Assembly (NCBI GenBank): GCA_965224275.1
Contig: CBDCYR010000009.1
Coordinates: 418,275 to 482,274, forward strand
DNA: 64,000 nucleotides
From: CAUZWH01 sp965224275
GTDB taxonomy: Bacteria; Pseudomonadota; Alphaproteobacteria; SHVV01
Direction: 5' to 3'
Shown here: piece by piece, positions 17,235 through 27,310 of the stretch
Position numbering within the stretch: position 1 is the first letter of the stretch
Layout of the letters: each line of letters opens with the position of its first letter
Notes under the pieces: model-generated
Database searches by the model: none
The model's input: only the letters and a program-made list of their open reading frames with translations
Told to the model about the DNA's origin: nothing
Translations under genes and position numbers: made by a program

Positions 17235-18628
17235 TTAAGATTTCGCAAACCGCGCTGGCCGGCGAACTCGGCATCTCGCCGAGCTATCTCAATCTAATCG
17301 AACACAATCAGCGGGCTGTTACGGTGCCGCTACTGATCAAGTTCGCCCAGGCTTTCGAGGTCGACCTCACGAACTTCGCCGATGACGATGAATCGCAACT
17401 CCAGACGGATTTGCGGGAAGTGTTCGGCGACTCGATGTTCGGCGGCCGTGATATCAGCCTCAGTGAGATTCGAGAGTTGGTGGCGGTTGCGCCGGAGGCC
17501 TGGGCGCGCGGTTTTGGAACTGTACGGCGCCTACAGCCGGATGCGCGACGACCGCGCCGCATTATTCGAGCGTCTTGATGGCGATGATCGCGCCACCGCC
17601 TCGGCCAGTGCGTCGCGTCTTGCCTCGGAAGAAATCACCGATTTCGTTCAAGCACGTGGGAACTACTTCCCGTTGCTCGAAGAGGCCGCCGAACGCCTGT
17701 GGCGCGATGCCAGGCTCGAATATGGCGACGTTTACGCGGGTCTGGTTCGCCACCTCCAGGAGTCGTTCGGCGTTCGCGTCAAGATCGTACCTTTTACGGA
17801 GAGCCGAAACACCGTTCGTCGCTACGACGAAAATGACCGTACGGTGCTGCTTTCGGAAGTGCTGCCGCAGAGCAACCGAAATTTCCAACTCGCCAACCAG
17901 ATCGGTTTGCTCCAGTTTCGCGCCACGATCGACAGCTACCTTGAGGGCGTGCGCTTTGCCAATCCGGATACGCCCGCGTTTGCTCGTATTGCGCTTGCCA
18001 ACTACTTCGCCGGCGCGGTCTTGATGCCTTATGAGTCGTTTCTCGACGCGACCAGAACAGCACGTCACGACGTCGACATTCTCGAAAACCGGTTTGGCGT
18101 CAGTTTCGAACAAGCCTGCCACCGACTGACCACATTGCAGCGACCGGTTCGCGCGGCGTCCCGCTCCATTTCATTCGTGTGGACATCGCGGGAAACATTT
18201 CGAAACGTTTCTCGGCCTCCGGGATCCAGATTTCCCGACAAGGCGGGGCGTGCCCGCGCTGGAACGTCTACGATGCCTTTATGTCGCCGGGGCTGATTCG
18301 CACCCAGGTTTCCAAAACACCGGATGGAGCGACGTATTTTTGCATCGCGCGGACGGTGCAAAAGCAAGGTGGCGGGTATTGGCAACAACAAAGTTTTTTG
18401 GCGATTGGGCTGGGCTGTCGAATCGAGGATGCCAACACGTTCATTTACGCCGACAGTGTGGATCTCGAGAATGTCGAAGCCGCCGTTCGGATCGGCGTTA
18501 ACTGCCGTATCTGCGAGCGCATGGATTGCCGGCAGCGAGCGTTTCCGCCAATCCACCATCGCCTGAACGTCGACGAAAACGTGCGCGGTTACTCGGCTTA
18601 TGTGACTCCCTTGGGAGCGGCGGTGTAG
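17235..18628 (+). pseudogene. ScfR/RamB-type XRE regulator, truncated with two frameshifts
   Basis: A short-chain fatty-acid-type regulator (XRE helix-turn-helix plus IrrE-like and DUF2083 domains). The HTH appears as KISQTALAGELGISPSYLN then LIEHNQR, with no start codon or usual N-terminal residues. The frame shifts near 17505-17512 (before LELYGAYSRMRDD) and again near 18145-18150 (before VPLHFIRVDIAGN). It then runs to the normal C-terminal region with its cysteine pair (NCRICERMDC). Three lesions make it non-functional. Such regulators often control acetate or propionate metabolism. Confidence 0.85.
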
Positions 18629-18853
18629 CCAAGCCAGTCAGACAAGAACGCGCCGAAATCGGTCGCAACGACCGCATTTGGTGGGCTCATATTCGAGGCG
18701 CATTGCGCCTCGGAATTAGCCTTGAAGTCTAGGTAAAAACCCTTAGTCGAATAGGGATCGACAGTAACGGCTTATTAAGCAGATCGAGGCAGGATTGGCA
18801 GACGCCGTGCCGGGCGACCGAAAACAAATCTGGCGCCCAATTGGAGATCTGCC

Positions 18854-19669
18854 GTGTCCTTCTCAGTTAATACCAATGTCGGAGCGTTTGTCGCTCTTCA
18901 GAATCTCAACAAAACCACCAGCATGCTCGAGACCACGCAATTGCGGATCACGACGGGCTTGCGGGTTAATGGTCCCAAAGACGATGCCGCTAACTTTGCT
19001 ATCGCCACGCGCTTGCGCGGCGACATCAAAGGCATCGAATCGGTCAAGATTGCTTTGTCAACCGGCGATTCGATCGTCAATGTCGCGATCTCCGCCGGTA
19101 AATCGATTGCGGACCTGTTGACCGACATGAAGGCCAAGGTGGTCCAGGCCAATCAGGCTGGCTTGGATGCGGCTTCGCGTACCGCGTTGAATAATGACTT
19201 CACCGCGCTGCGGGATCAGCTTACGACCATCGTCGAGACCGCAGAATTCAACAATACCAACCTCATCACCACGGGTGCGTCGACCCTGACCGTGCTGAGC
19301 ACGGTCGATGGCAGCGTCATCGCGGTGAGCGCCCAGGCCATGGACATCGGTACGCTGGGGATTGCTGCCGACGACTTAACCTCGAGTTCGGGTGCACTGA
19401 CCGCGCTGACCTCGATCAACGCCGCCATTAACAGTGTGGCCGACAAACTTGCAGCGCTCGGTTCATCGGCCAAGCGGATCGAGGTTCAAACCGAGTTTAC
19501 ACAGCAGCTTGTCGACATTCTCAAAGGGGGTTTGGGCAATCTGGTTGATGCCGATCTCGCCGAGGAAAGCGCCACGCTACAGGCGCTGCAGATCAAGCAG
19601 CAGCTCGGCGTGCAAGCCCTGGCAATCGCCAATTCGGGCCCGCAGAGCATTCTGTCCTTGTTCCAGTAG
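18854..19669 (+). CDS. Flagellin, short form
   Basis: A 271-residue flagellin with the conserved D0/D1 ends: N-terminal SVNTNVGAFVALQNLNKT and LRITTGLRVNGPKDDAANF, and C-terminal VDADLAEESATLQALQIKQ and ending SLFQ. The variable middle is nearly absent, as in many alphaproteobacterial flagellins. The start is GTG at 18854, with ggag 9-10 bases upstream. No chaperone, FlaF/FlbT or other flagellar gene is adjacent, so it is an isolated copy. The 225 bases upstream gave no clear sigma-28 promoter. The product is exported through the flagellar type III system. Confidence 0.93.
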   Translation: MSFSVNTNVGAFVALQNLNKTTSMLETTQLRITTGLRVNGPKDDAANFAIATRLRGDIKGIESVKIALSTGDSIVNVAISAGKSIADLLTDMKAKVVQANQAGLDAASRTALNNDFTALRDQLTTIVETAEFNNTNLITTGASTLTVLSTVDGSVIAVSAQAMDIGTLGIAADDLTSSSGALTALTSINAAINSVADKLAALGSSAKRIEVQTEFTQQLVDILKGGLGNLVDADLAEESATLQALQIKQQLGVQALAIANSGPQSILSLFQ

Positions 19670-19700
19670 GCCAGCGCGGCACGACGCCACGGGATGGCGC

Positions 19701-19961
19701 CTAGCTTGGGCTCGGCAATCGTGGGCGCGGCGACCTAATCGTGGGCGGCTGCGCGGAAAATGGTCGATCTCCAGCGCGCGGTCGCGCCACCAGGGTCATT
19801 GCGGTACCATTGTAGAGCGGGTGCAGCGTGCGATAGGTGATGTGGGCGCGCAGCAGCGGCACGCCGGCAGCGAACAAGCGGTTGCAGTACCGTATCAATG
19901 CAAATCCATTCCATGGAATGTAATTTAGTCTCCAACCGGGCGGTTCAAACCGGGCCGCCAT
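19701..19961 (-). pseudogene. Remnant of an adenylate/guanylate cyclase-type protein (N-terminal region)
   Basis: A minus-strand frame contains LFAAGVPLLRAHITYRTLHP followed by LYNGTAM, a pattern typical of the region before the class III cyclase domain in alphaproteobacterial proteins. Only about 40 codons look homologous and the catalytic domain is missing, so this is a gene scar between flagellin and the LLM oxidoreductase gene. Confidence 0.45.
19907..19920. promoter_or_regulatory. Perfect 14-bp palindrome upstream of the LLM oxidoreductase gene
   Basis: The sequence cattccatggaatg lies about 90 bases before the start at 20012. It could be an operator, but it overlaps the cyclase remnant and there is no other support. 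Confidence 0.3.
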
Positions 19962-20011
19962 TGTCGCGCCACGCAGCTCGCGTTAGAAGACCACAAAGGG
20001 AGGCGACCAAC

Positions 20012-21025
20012 ATGGCGAGTGCGGCACCAATCGAGATGCGGGCGAAGTTTGGCCTCAGCCTGTCGACGCGGGCGATATTGTTCGATTGGGGTACGCTCGA
20101 CGACCTCCTCGACATGACGGTTATCGCCGAGGATTCCGGCTATTTCCATGGCGTCTGGGTGGGCGACAACCTGCTGTCAAAGCCTCGCGTGGAGTCCATC
20201 GTCACGCTCTCGGCGATGGCGACGCGCACCCGTCGCCTCAAACTCGGGACCGTGTGTTTGGCGAGCTTCCCGATGCGCGACCCGATCCTGTTCGCGCTGC
20301 AATGGGCGAGCCTCGATGTGCTCTCGCATGGCCGTACTATTTTGACCGTGTGCAATGGCGGCTCGAAGTTCGATGGTCCCCAGTTTGCTCACGAACTCGA
20401 GGTCATGGGGGTCGACTCGCGCGACCGCGTCGGCCGGGTGGTTGAAGGGATCTCGATCCTGCGTCGGCTGTGGAGCGACGAAGTGGTCACGCATGCCGGC
20501 AAGCATTACCAGTTTTCAGACGTCGATCTGCACCCCAAGCCGGTGCAACCCCATATGCCGATCCACCTTGCCGTCAATCCCCGCGAAGGCGAGGTCGACG
20601 ACGCCGTGATCGAGCGCATCCTGCGCCGGGTGGCGGCCCATGCCGATGGCTGGCAGACCGATTCGACCCCGGTCGACACCTTCAAGAAGCGCTTCGACAC
20701 CATCCGCCACTACGCCGACGAACTCGGCCGCGACAGCACCGGCATGGACGGCTCCTTGCATCTCATGGTTAACATGAACGAGGATCGCGACCAGGCATTT
20801 GAAGAGGCGACCACGTTCTTAACGTCTTATTACGGCGCCGGCACGATCTCGCGCGAGCGCGCCGAAACCTGGCTCGCCTACGGATCGCCGCAACAGGTGA
20901 TCGATAAGATTGCCGCTTATGTCGAGGCGGGATGCACGATCCCGATCCTGCGCTTCGTCGCCCCGCGACCGCGCGAACAATTGCAACGCTGCATTGAAGA
21001 AGTCCTGCCGGCGTTCCGCGCCTGA
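20012..21025 (+). CDS. LLM-class flavin-dependent oxidoreductase
   Basis: A 337-residue luciferase-like TIM-barrel flavoprotein. Typical segments are the N-terminal FGLSLSTRA, GVWVGDNLLSKPRVE, RRLKLGTVCLASFPMRDP, DVLSHGRTILTV and a substrate-gate region with AAHADGWQT. The start at 20012 has an excellent ribosome site (aaagggagg); an in-frame ATG at 19898 only adds unsupported residues. These enzymes use FMN or F420 to oxidise diverse substrates. It stands next to the amide-catabolism operon but is convergent with it, so a shared pathway is only possible. Confidence 0.88.
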   Translation: MASAAPIEMRAKFGLSLSTRAILFDWGTLDDLLDMTVIAEDSGYFHGVWVGDNLLSKPRVESIVTLSAMATRTRRLKLGTVCLASFPMRDPILFALQWASLDVLSHGRTILTVCNGGSKFDGPQFAHELEVMGVDSRDRVGRVVEGISILRRLWSDEVVTHAGKHYQFSDVDLHPKPVQPHMPIHLAVNPREGEVDDAVIERILRRVAAHADGWQTDSTPVDTFKKRFDTIRHYADELGRDSTGMDGSLHLMVNMNEDRDQAFEEATTFLTSYYGAGTISRERAETWLAYGSPQQVIDKIAAYVEAGCTIPILRFVAPRPREQLQRCIEEVLPAFRA

Positions 21026-21051
21026 CGCGGACGGGCTGGCCGGCGGGCTGG

Positions 21052-22440
21052 CTAGAGCAACACGTGGTCGATCAACGGCGCGACGGAGGTCAGCTCATCG
21101 AGAGCCCAGCCGAGTTCGAGGATTTTTTCTTGGCTGCGGGCGCTGAGAACGTCGCCGGCGCAGGTGCGGAACTTGGCTTCGATGGTCTCGTCGGGCAGAC
21201 CGCGGGCGATTTCCTCGAGTGACAGGGTGCGGTGGGCAATGGCGCTGGTGCCGCCCGCAACGGTCGCCTCGAGGCGGCAGTTACGGATCTGTGGCGTTTG
21301 GGCTGAAAAGTCGTCGCTGATTTCGATCGTCGTGCGCCCGATCAGGTCCAGCACATCGCGGTCGAGAAAGCGCTCGCGGTGGAACGTATCCGGTGCAACC
21401 TGGCCGTCGAGCAAGGTAACGGCGACCGAAAACGGCATCGAATGATCGGCGGTCTCGCGGGTTTGCGGAGCCCACAATTCGGGATCCTTCACGGCGCCGG
21501 CATAGGCCGATTTGTAGGTCGAGATGTGCAGCTTTTCGATATCCGCGGCAGCCACTTTGGTGCGCAGGTCGAGCGCGGTGTCGATTGGCAGTTGGCAGGA
21601 ATCGCGTACCGGGTAGGTCTTGATGTTGGTCTGGTTGAGGCCGTAACTGGTGGCCGCGCCGGCGACCGGTAAATCGATGTCATAGGGTTTATCCAGCGCC
21701 TGGTTCCACACCCCGAAGATGCCTTCAAACGGGTGATAGGGGCCGGTCATTCCTTCGGCAGCCAGGCGGGCGGCAAAGATTCCGTTGCGCGCGCCATTGG
21801 GGCCTGCGCAACCCTTCCACATGCTGAGTTCGCCGGCGCGGGTTTGATAGGTGCATAAATTGGCGATCAGCGACAACGCAATCGCCTGCGCCATCTGATC
21901 GCGCGCGATACCCAGCAACCGCCCACAGGCCAACGCGCAGGCCATGGCGCCGACCACCGGCTGGTCCCAGCCGGCATCATTGAACGGCACGCTATCGGTG
22001 AAGCGACACTGGATCTCATACGAGACCGCCAGCGCGACGATGAAATCCCGGCCCGACAGTCCCAGCGCCTCCGTCATCGCCAGAATGCCGGGCAAGTTGT
22101 CGGAGGGATGGGAAGCGTCGAGCGTGCGGTAGGCGTCGTTGAGGTCGAGGTAGCGCACCATCGAGCCGTTGACGAACGCTGCCGTCTCAGGCGTCGTGAC
22201 CAGACCGGTGCCGAACAGACGTGACTTAAGCCCACCGCTCGTGGGTTGGGCGACACGGCGCGCGATCACCACGGGCGGCGCTTGGTTGGCCGCCATGCCG
22301 ACGCCGATCGAATCGATCAGGCGGACCTTGGCGGCATGCACTGCGCTATCGGGGAGGTCGTCAAAGTCGAGCCCGGCCGCGAAATCGACCAAGCGTTCAA
22401 CCAGCGCGTCGATCGCCACAATTTCGTTCCGCCTAGCCAA
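21052..22440 (-). CDS. MmgE/PrpD family protein, paralogue A
   Basis: A 462-residue member of the 2-methylcitrate dehydratase/immune-responsive-gene-1 superfamily. Conserved blocks are DSIGVGMAANQAPP, RYLDLNDAYRT followed by ASHPSDNLPG, and ETADHSMPF. Some relatives dehydrate or decarboxylate di- and tricarboxylic acids; the function of this subgroup is unknown. The start overlaps the stop of the upstream fusion gene by 8 bases (TTG at 22440; GTG at 22419 is an alternative), implying translational coupling. It is closely similar to the gene at 25786. Confidence 0.88.
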   Translation of the reverse strand: MARRNEIVAIDALVERLVDFAAGLDFDDLPDSAVHAAKVRLIDSIGVGMAANQAPPVVIARRVAQPTSGGLKSRLFGTGLVTTPETAAFVNGSMVRYLDLNDAYRTLDASHPSDNLPGILAMTEALGLSGRDFIVALAVSYEIQCRFTDSVPFNDAGWDQPVVGAMACALACGRLLGIARDQMAQAIALSLIANLCTYQTRAGELSMWKGCAGPNGARNGIFAARLAAEGMTGPYHPFEGIFGVWNQALDKPYDIDLPVAGAATSYGLNQTNIKTYPVRDSCQLPIDTALDLRTKVAAADIEKLHISTYKSAYAGAVKDPELWAPQTRETADHSMPFSVAVTLLDGQVAPDTFHRERFLDRDVLDLIGRTTIEISDDFSAQTPQIRNCRLEATVAGGTSAIAHRTLSLEEIARGLPDETIEAKFRTCAGDVLSARSQEKILELGWALDELTSVAPLIDHVLL

Positions 22441-25400
22441 ACACGGGAAGGTTCAACGTCCGCGCCAGCGACCGCGCGGCGCCCAGCAGAGCGTTCTCGT
22501 CGCGGTGCGGCGAGATCAGCTGGACACCGATAGGCAGGCCGTTTGATCCGACCCCAACCGGCAGATGCAGGCAGGGAACATGCAGCATCGTCCACAGACG
22601 GTTGAAAACGGCATTGCCTGTTGATTGCAAGCCGACCGGCGCTTCGCCTGGCGCGCTCAATGTCAGGACGATCTCGTCAGCCGCAAACAGCTCGGCCAAC
22701 TGGTCGCGACAGGCTCGTACCAGCGTCCATCTTTCATCGATTTCGGCCGGCGACACCTGGTTGCTCGATTCAACGAACGTGCGTAACGATTCGCTCAACA
22801 GATTGCGCGATTCGGCCATTTCACGTGCCAGCGAGAGCGCCATGTCGGCACTGAGGATCACCCGATGGACGGCGTTGAGCGTGTCGAATTCAGCAGGCAA
22901 CGTGACCTCGCGAATTGCAGCGCCTGATGCACTCGCTTGGGCGGTGACATCATCGAACAAGCTCTCCATCGCCGCATCGGCTTGGTCCCAATTGGGGCGA
23001 CAAAGAGCCAGGCGCGGCGCCAGTGTCATCTCGCTAGCCGCGGCGATGTCGGCGTCGGCCAATACCTGCATCAGCAAGCCAACATCATCGAGCGAGCGCA
23101 CCATGAACCCGATCGTATCAAGCCCGGGGGAGAGATATTTCAGACCGCGCGTGGGGATCCGGCCAAAGCTCGGCTTATAGCCAATCACGCCACAGAACGC
23201 CGATGGCCGGATTAACGAGCCGCCGGTTTGCGTCCCGAGCGCGGCCGGCACCATATGCGCCGCCACCGCAGCCGCGGATCCGCTCGACGAACCACCGGGT
23301 GTGTGCGCCGGATTGTGGGGATTGCGGGTCTTGCCGGGACGCTGGAAGGCGAATTCGGTGGTGACGGCTTTACCCATGATGAGGGCGCCGGCTGCCTTCA
23401 ATCGGGCTACGCACTCGGCGTCGACCGCCGGTCGATGACCCTGGTAGATCGGCGAATCGCATTCGGTCGGCATATCGGCGGTGTCGATCACGTCTTTAAT
23501 GCCGACCGGCACTCCGTGCAGCGGCCCCACCGGGGCTTCGCGATCCCGCGCGCGTGCCTGTTCCCGCAATGTGTCGGCGTCGAGCCAGGCCCACGCACCG
23601 ACGGCCGATTCGCGAGCGTCAATTCGTGCCAACAGGCTCTCGACCAGGGCCTCGGAGGTAAGTTGCCGCGTGGCGATCGCTTGGGCGGCGGCGCTGACCG
23701 ACAGCGAGGCCGGATCGTCGATCGTTCCCTGGCGCTGCGTCGCGTGCTGCTCGCGCGCACGCGCGGTTGCCTCGTGATCGATCGCACCGCTCCCATCAAT
23801 GACCACGCCGTAAGTGTATTGGGCGATATCGGTGGTGATGTGATCGTCGAGCCAATCATCGAGCACGGCTTGTTCGTCGCGCGTCATCGGATCGCCATAG
23901 CCGCCGCCATTGGCGCCGGCGTAGCGCAGAGAGTCGCCGGCTTTCATGCGCAGCCCGGTCGCTTTGGACGGCCACGCCTCTTCGTCCGCCTGGCCGGGGT
24001 TCTTGGTCAGCTTGCCGGGCAACCCGTCGCGCCCGCCGAATAGGCCGACCGGGGCTTCAAGGTGACGATCGCCATTGGCCGACATGAAGCCGTCGACCAA
24101 GAAGCGCACCTCGCGGGTGACGCCGATACCGCCGCGCCATCGCCCAGCGCCGGGGGGTTCGGTTCGCATTTGATAGCGCTCGACCCGCAGCGGGTAGTGC
24201 ATCTCGACTTCTTCGATCGGCACGTTGCGGGTGTTCGCAAGCAGGTTGTCGACCGTATCGAGGCCGTCCTTGGTCGCCCGCCCGCCGTAACTACCCTCAT
24301 TGATCTCGATGCAGACCCAGTATTGCTGCCGTTGTTCGTGAAAGCCCGAGTAGGAAATGGTCATGACGGTGGCCGCGTTGCCCGCCGTTGCCCGCTCGGG
24401 CATAACCGGCGCCAGGGCGCGGATCACACAATCGATGACGCGCTGGAGCTGCGCCATACGCGACGTGCAGGCCCGCGGGAAATTAGGGTTGAAGATACTG
24501 CCCTTGGGCGCGACCGCCGAGATCGGCCGGAACATACCGTCGTTTTGAGGAATGAATTCCTCGGATTCGGCATCATCCAGCATCAAAGTTCGGATTGCGT
24601 AGAAACAGCCCACCTGGAGCGACCCTTCGAAGGGAACGTTGTAAGCGGTCTCGACCTCATCGGCGGATCCGGTGAGGTCAATGACGACATCGGTGCCCCG
24701 CACTTTGACCGTGACATTCACCTTGAGCGGCGTATCCCAGTTACGTCCGTCATTATCGAGCCAGCTTTCAGCGTGATAGTCGCCGTCGGGTATTTTTTCG
24801 ATCTCCGCCCGCAAACGCCGCTCGGAGTAGTCCATCCAATGGTAGGCGGCGCCCATCACTGTCGTTACGTCGTGCTTGTCGATCAATGCCAGGAAACGCT
24901 CGCGGCCGAGCCGCACGGCGGCAATCATCGCCTCGATGTCGGCAGCATTGAACTCGGGCGTGCGCACGCTGTCTTGCAGCAAACTCCACACCGCTTCGTT
25001 GCGGCGGCCGCGTTCGTAGAGTTTGATCGAGTTGAACAGCGTGCCCTCGGCATAGACGTCGATGAGATCAACATTGACCCCCGGCGTCGCCGCGCCAACG
25101 TCGATCAGATGCGCCGTCGATGCGGCGAACCCGAGCAGCTTGCCGTCGTGAAAAATCGGCAGCGCCACCCCCATATCAGGCGTGTGCGAGGCTCCGAAAT
25201 AGGGGTGGTTGTGGATAATAATGTCGCCTTCGTCGACCCGGCCGCCCAGCCGCTTCATGAAACCGCGGATGTAAAACGGCAGCGAACCGATGTGCATCGG
25301 TGAACTTTCGCTCTCGCACATCTCGCGGCCTTCGGCGTCGAACAGGCCGCAGCCGAGATCTTCTGATTCGCGGATGATGCTCGAATAGGACATGCGATAG

Positions 25401-25789
25401 AGCACATGCGCCATCTCACGCGCGATCGTGTTAAACGCGCCGCCGATAACACGCAGCGTCACCGGATTGATATCGATGTTATTGAACTTGTCCGGCGTAA
25501 ACGCGAGCGGCGCTGGTCCGGAGTCATAACTGGCCAGGCACTCAGTCAGGCTGCGCGCTGACGCGCTTTCGATCTTGTCACCGAGCGACAGCGCCGCCAA
25601 TTCCGGATCATCGGCGATGGCGATGCTGTGGTTGACGGTGCGGCCATTGGCCTTGAGCTCGCCCTCGACGACCAGGTTGCCGCCCACCACGTTGCGCAAA
25701 TGCACATCGAAATGCCAATCCCTGCCGAATCTAGCGTCGAGCTTCTCGGCGACGTCGCTGGGAATGTGGGCGCCGAGGGTCTCGCTCAT
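22433..25789 (-). CDS. HyuB-type hydantoinase/oxoprolinase fused to an amidase
   Basis: An 1118-residue protein in three parts. Residues 1-95 are an unrecognised N-terminal domain. Residues about 100-680 match HyuB (N-methylhydantoinase B/5-oxoprolinase): INPVTLRVIGGAFNTIAREM, the IIHNHPYFGASHTPDMG block and a GGGYGDP end. Residues about 695-1118 are an amidase-signature enzyme with the full catalytic set Lys765 (GIKDV), cis-Ser834 (GGSSSGS) and Ser858 (GTQTGGSLI). The join is a continuous frame with a linker rich in Ala, Arg and Gln. Its start overlaps the upstream PrpD stop (ATGA). HyuB normally needs HyuA; one is encoded in the divergent operon. Reaction inferred: ring opening followed by amide cleavage. 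Confidence 0.9.
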   Translation of the reverse strand: MSETLGAHIPSDVAEKLDARFGRDWHFDVHLRNVVGGNLVVEGELKANGRTVNHSIAIADDPELAALSLGDKIESASARSLTECLASYDSGPAPLAFTPDKFNNIDINPVTLRVIGGAFNTIAREMAHVLYRMSYSSIIRESEDLGCGLFDAEGREMCESESSPMHIGSLPFYIRGFMKRLGGRVDEGDIIIHNHPYFGASHTPDMGVALPIFHDGKLLGFAASTAHLIDVGAATPGVNVDLIDVYAEGTLFNSIKLYERGRRNEAVWSLLQDSVRTPEFNAADIEAMIAAVRLGRERFLALIDKHDVTTVMGAAYHWMDYSERRLRAEIEKIPDGDYHAESWLDNDGRNWDTPLKVNVTVKVRGTDVVIDLTGSADEVETAYNVPFEGSLQVGCFYAIRTLMLDDAESEEFIPQNDGMFRPISAVAPKGSIFNPNFPRACTSRMAQLQRVIDCVIRALAPVMPERATAGNAATVMTISYSGFHEQRQQYWVCIEINEGSYGGRATKDGLDTVDNLLANTRNVPIEEVEMHYPLRVERYQMRTEPPGAGRWRGGIGVTREVRFLVDGFMSANGDRHLEAPVGLFGGRDGLPGKLTKNPGQADEEAWPSKATGLRMKAGDSLRYAGANGGGYGDPMTRDEQAVLDDWLDDHITTDIAQYTYGVVIDGSGAIDHEATARAREQHATQRQGTIDDPASLSVSAAAQAIATRQLTSEALVESLLARIDARESAVGAWAWLDADTLREQARARDREAPVGPLHGVPVGIKDVIDTADMPTECDSPIYQGHRPAVDAECVARLKAAGALIMGKAVTTEFAFQRPGKTRNPHNPAHTPGGSSSGSAAAVAAHMVPAALGTQTGGSLIRPSAFCGVIGYKPSFGRIPTRGLKYLSPGLDTIGFMVRSLDDVGLLMQVLADADIAAASEMTLAPRLALCRPNWDQADAAMESLFDDVTAQASASGAAIREVTLPAEFDTLNAVHRVILSADMALSLAREMAESRNLLSESLRTFVESSNQVSPAEIDERWTLVRACRDQLAELFAADEIVLTLSAPGEAPVGLQSTGNAVFNRLWTMLHVPCLHLPVGVGSNGLPIGVQLISPHRDENALLGAARSLARTLNLPVFG

Positions 25790-27171
25790 AGCGCCAACTG
25801 GTCGACCAGGCGGTCGACATCATCGAGCTCGTCGACGTGCCACAGCGCCTGGATAAGCTCGTCTCGTCTGGCCTGCGACAAGACGTCGGCGTTTAGTTTG
25901 TGAAACTTGGCCTCAAGCTGGGCATCGGTTGGGCCGCGGCCGATATCATCTAAAGTCAACATGCCGAGGGCGCTATGGGTGGCACCGCTCGCATCGGTCG
26001 CCTCGATCAAGCAGCTACGGATCGTAGGCGTTTGGCTGGTAAACGCGTCGCTGATCTCGACGTTGGTACGCCCGATCAAGGCCAGTACGTCGTCGTCGAG
26101 GAAGCGCGCCGCCGTGAATGTTTGCGGCGTGACCTCGCCATCGATTAACGCGGTCGACACTGCGACCGGCATTGAATGATCGGCGGTTTCACGGGTTTTG
26201 GGTGCCCATAATTCGGGATCGGCAACCGCCCCCTTGTGGGCTGACTTATAGGTGCTGATCTTGAGCGCCGCGATGTCTGGCGCGGCGATCTTGGTCCGTA
26301 GGTCGAGCGCGGTATCGACCGCGAGCTGGCAGGAATCGCGCACCGGATATTTCTTAATGTTGGTTTGGCAGATCGCGAAGGTCTCTCCGGCCCGGGCAAA
26401 AGCACTGATATCGTAGGGCTTGCCGAGGGTTTGGTTCCACAATCCAAAGATCCCATCGAACGCGTCGTAGGGACCGCTCATACCCTCGCGCGCGAGGGTG
26501 GCGGCGAAGACCCCCTGACGCGCCCCGTTGGCCGCAGCACAGCCCTTCCACATGCTGAGTTCCCCAGCCCGCGTCTGGTAGGTGCACAAATTAGGCACGA
26601 TGGCGAGCGCCAACGCATCGCGCAGGGCATCGTGACCCAATCCCATCAACCGTCCGCTCGCCAACGCGCTCGCCATGACGCCGGGCACCGGTTGGTCCCA
26701 GCCGTTGTCGTTGAAGGGCACCGAATCGACGAATCGGCACTGCAGCTCGTACGAAATCGTTAGCGCCAGAATTAGATCGCGTCCCGAACAACCATTCGCT
26801 TCGGCGACCGCTAATAGACCGCCGAGATTGTCCGATGGGTGGCTGCCGTCGACCGTGCGGTGGGTATCGTTGATGTCGAGATAGCGCAGCATAGCGCCAT
26901 TCGCGAACGCGGCCATTTCGGGCGACGTCACCGTCAGGCTGCCAAAGATGCGCGCGGCCGGGCCGGCGCTCACCGGTTGCGCCACCGACCGCGCGATGCG
27001 CACCGGCTCGGCGTCATACGCGGCCAAAGCCCCGCCGATTGTATCGAGGATGCGTCGTTTGGCGTGTTGCACGACATCGGCGTCGAGCTCGTCATAGGCG
27101 AGGCCGGCGGTGTAGTCGATCATGCGTTGTTCAAGGGCGCTGATACGCGCGTCCGGGTTTGCGCTCATCAC
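25786..27171 (-). CDS. MmgE/PrpD family protein, paralogue B
   Basis: A 461-residue protein collinear with the paralogue at 21052: DTIGGALAAYDAEP, RYLDINDTHRT followed by GSHPSDNLGG, ELSMWKGCA and ETADHSMPV. It is first in a three-gene minus-strand operon, and its stop overlaps the start of the HyuB-amidase fusion by four bases. The two copies could form a heteromer or act on successive intermediates. The 231-base divergent region upstream is shared with the TRAP-transporter operon. Confidence 0.88.
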   Translation of the reverse strand: MMSANPDARISALEQRMIDYTAGLAYDELDADVVQHAKRRILDTIGGALAAYDAEPVRIARSVAQPVSAGPAARIFGSLTVTSPEMAAFANGAMLRYLDINDTHRTVDGSHPSDNLGGLLAVAEANGCSGRDLILALTISYELQCRFVDSVPFNDNGWDQPVPGVMASALASGRLMGLGHDALRDALALAIVPNLCTYQTRAGELSMWKGCAAANGARQGVFAATLAREGMSGPYDAFDGIFGLWNQTLGKPYDISAFARAGETFAICQTNIKKYPVRDSCQLAVDTALDLRTKIAAPDIAALKISTYKSAHKGAVADPELWAPKTRETADHSMPVAVSTALIDGEVTPQTFTAARFLDDDVLALIGRTNVEISDAFTSQTPTIRSCLIEATDASGATHSALGMLTLDDIGRGPTDAQLEAKFHKLNADVLSQARRDELIQALWHVDELDDVDRLVDQLAL

Positions 27172-27310
27172 TTGTGAGATAGTTGTTCGGGTTGCTTGGA
27201 GCTCGCGGAAACCGGCTCTTAGTGTACGGTTCGATCACCGTTCGGCAAGCGCCAAGAAGGGGAGCGGAAAAGAGACCAGTAGAGGTGTGTATAGGACAAT
27301 AACCCTCCGA

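Noticed and set aside
24062..25303. 413-codon plus-strand frame inside the HyuB-amidase gene
   Set aside because: A shadow of the strongly supported fusion gene, with Arg/His-rich composition typical of antisense frames.
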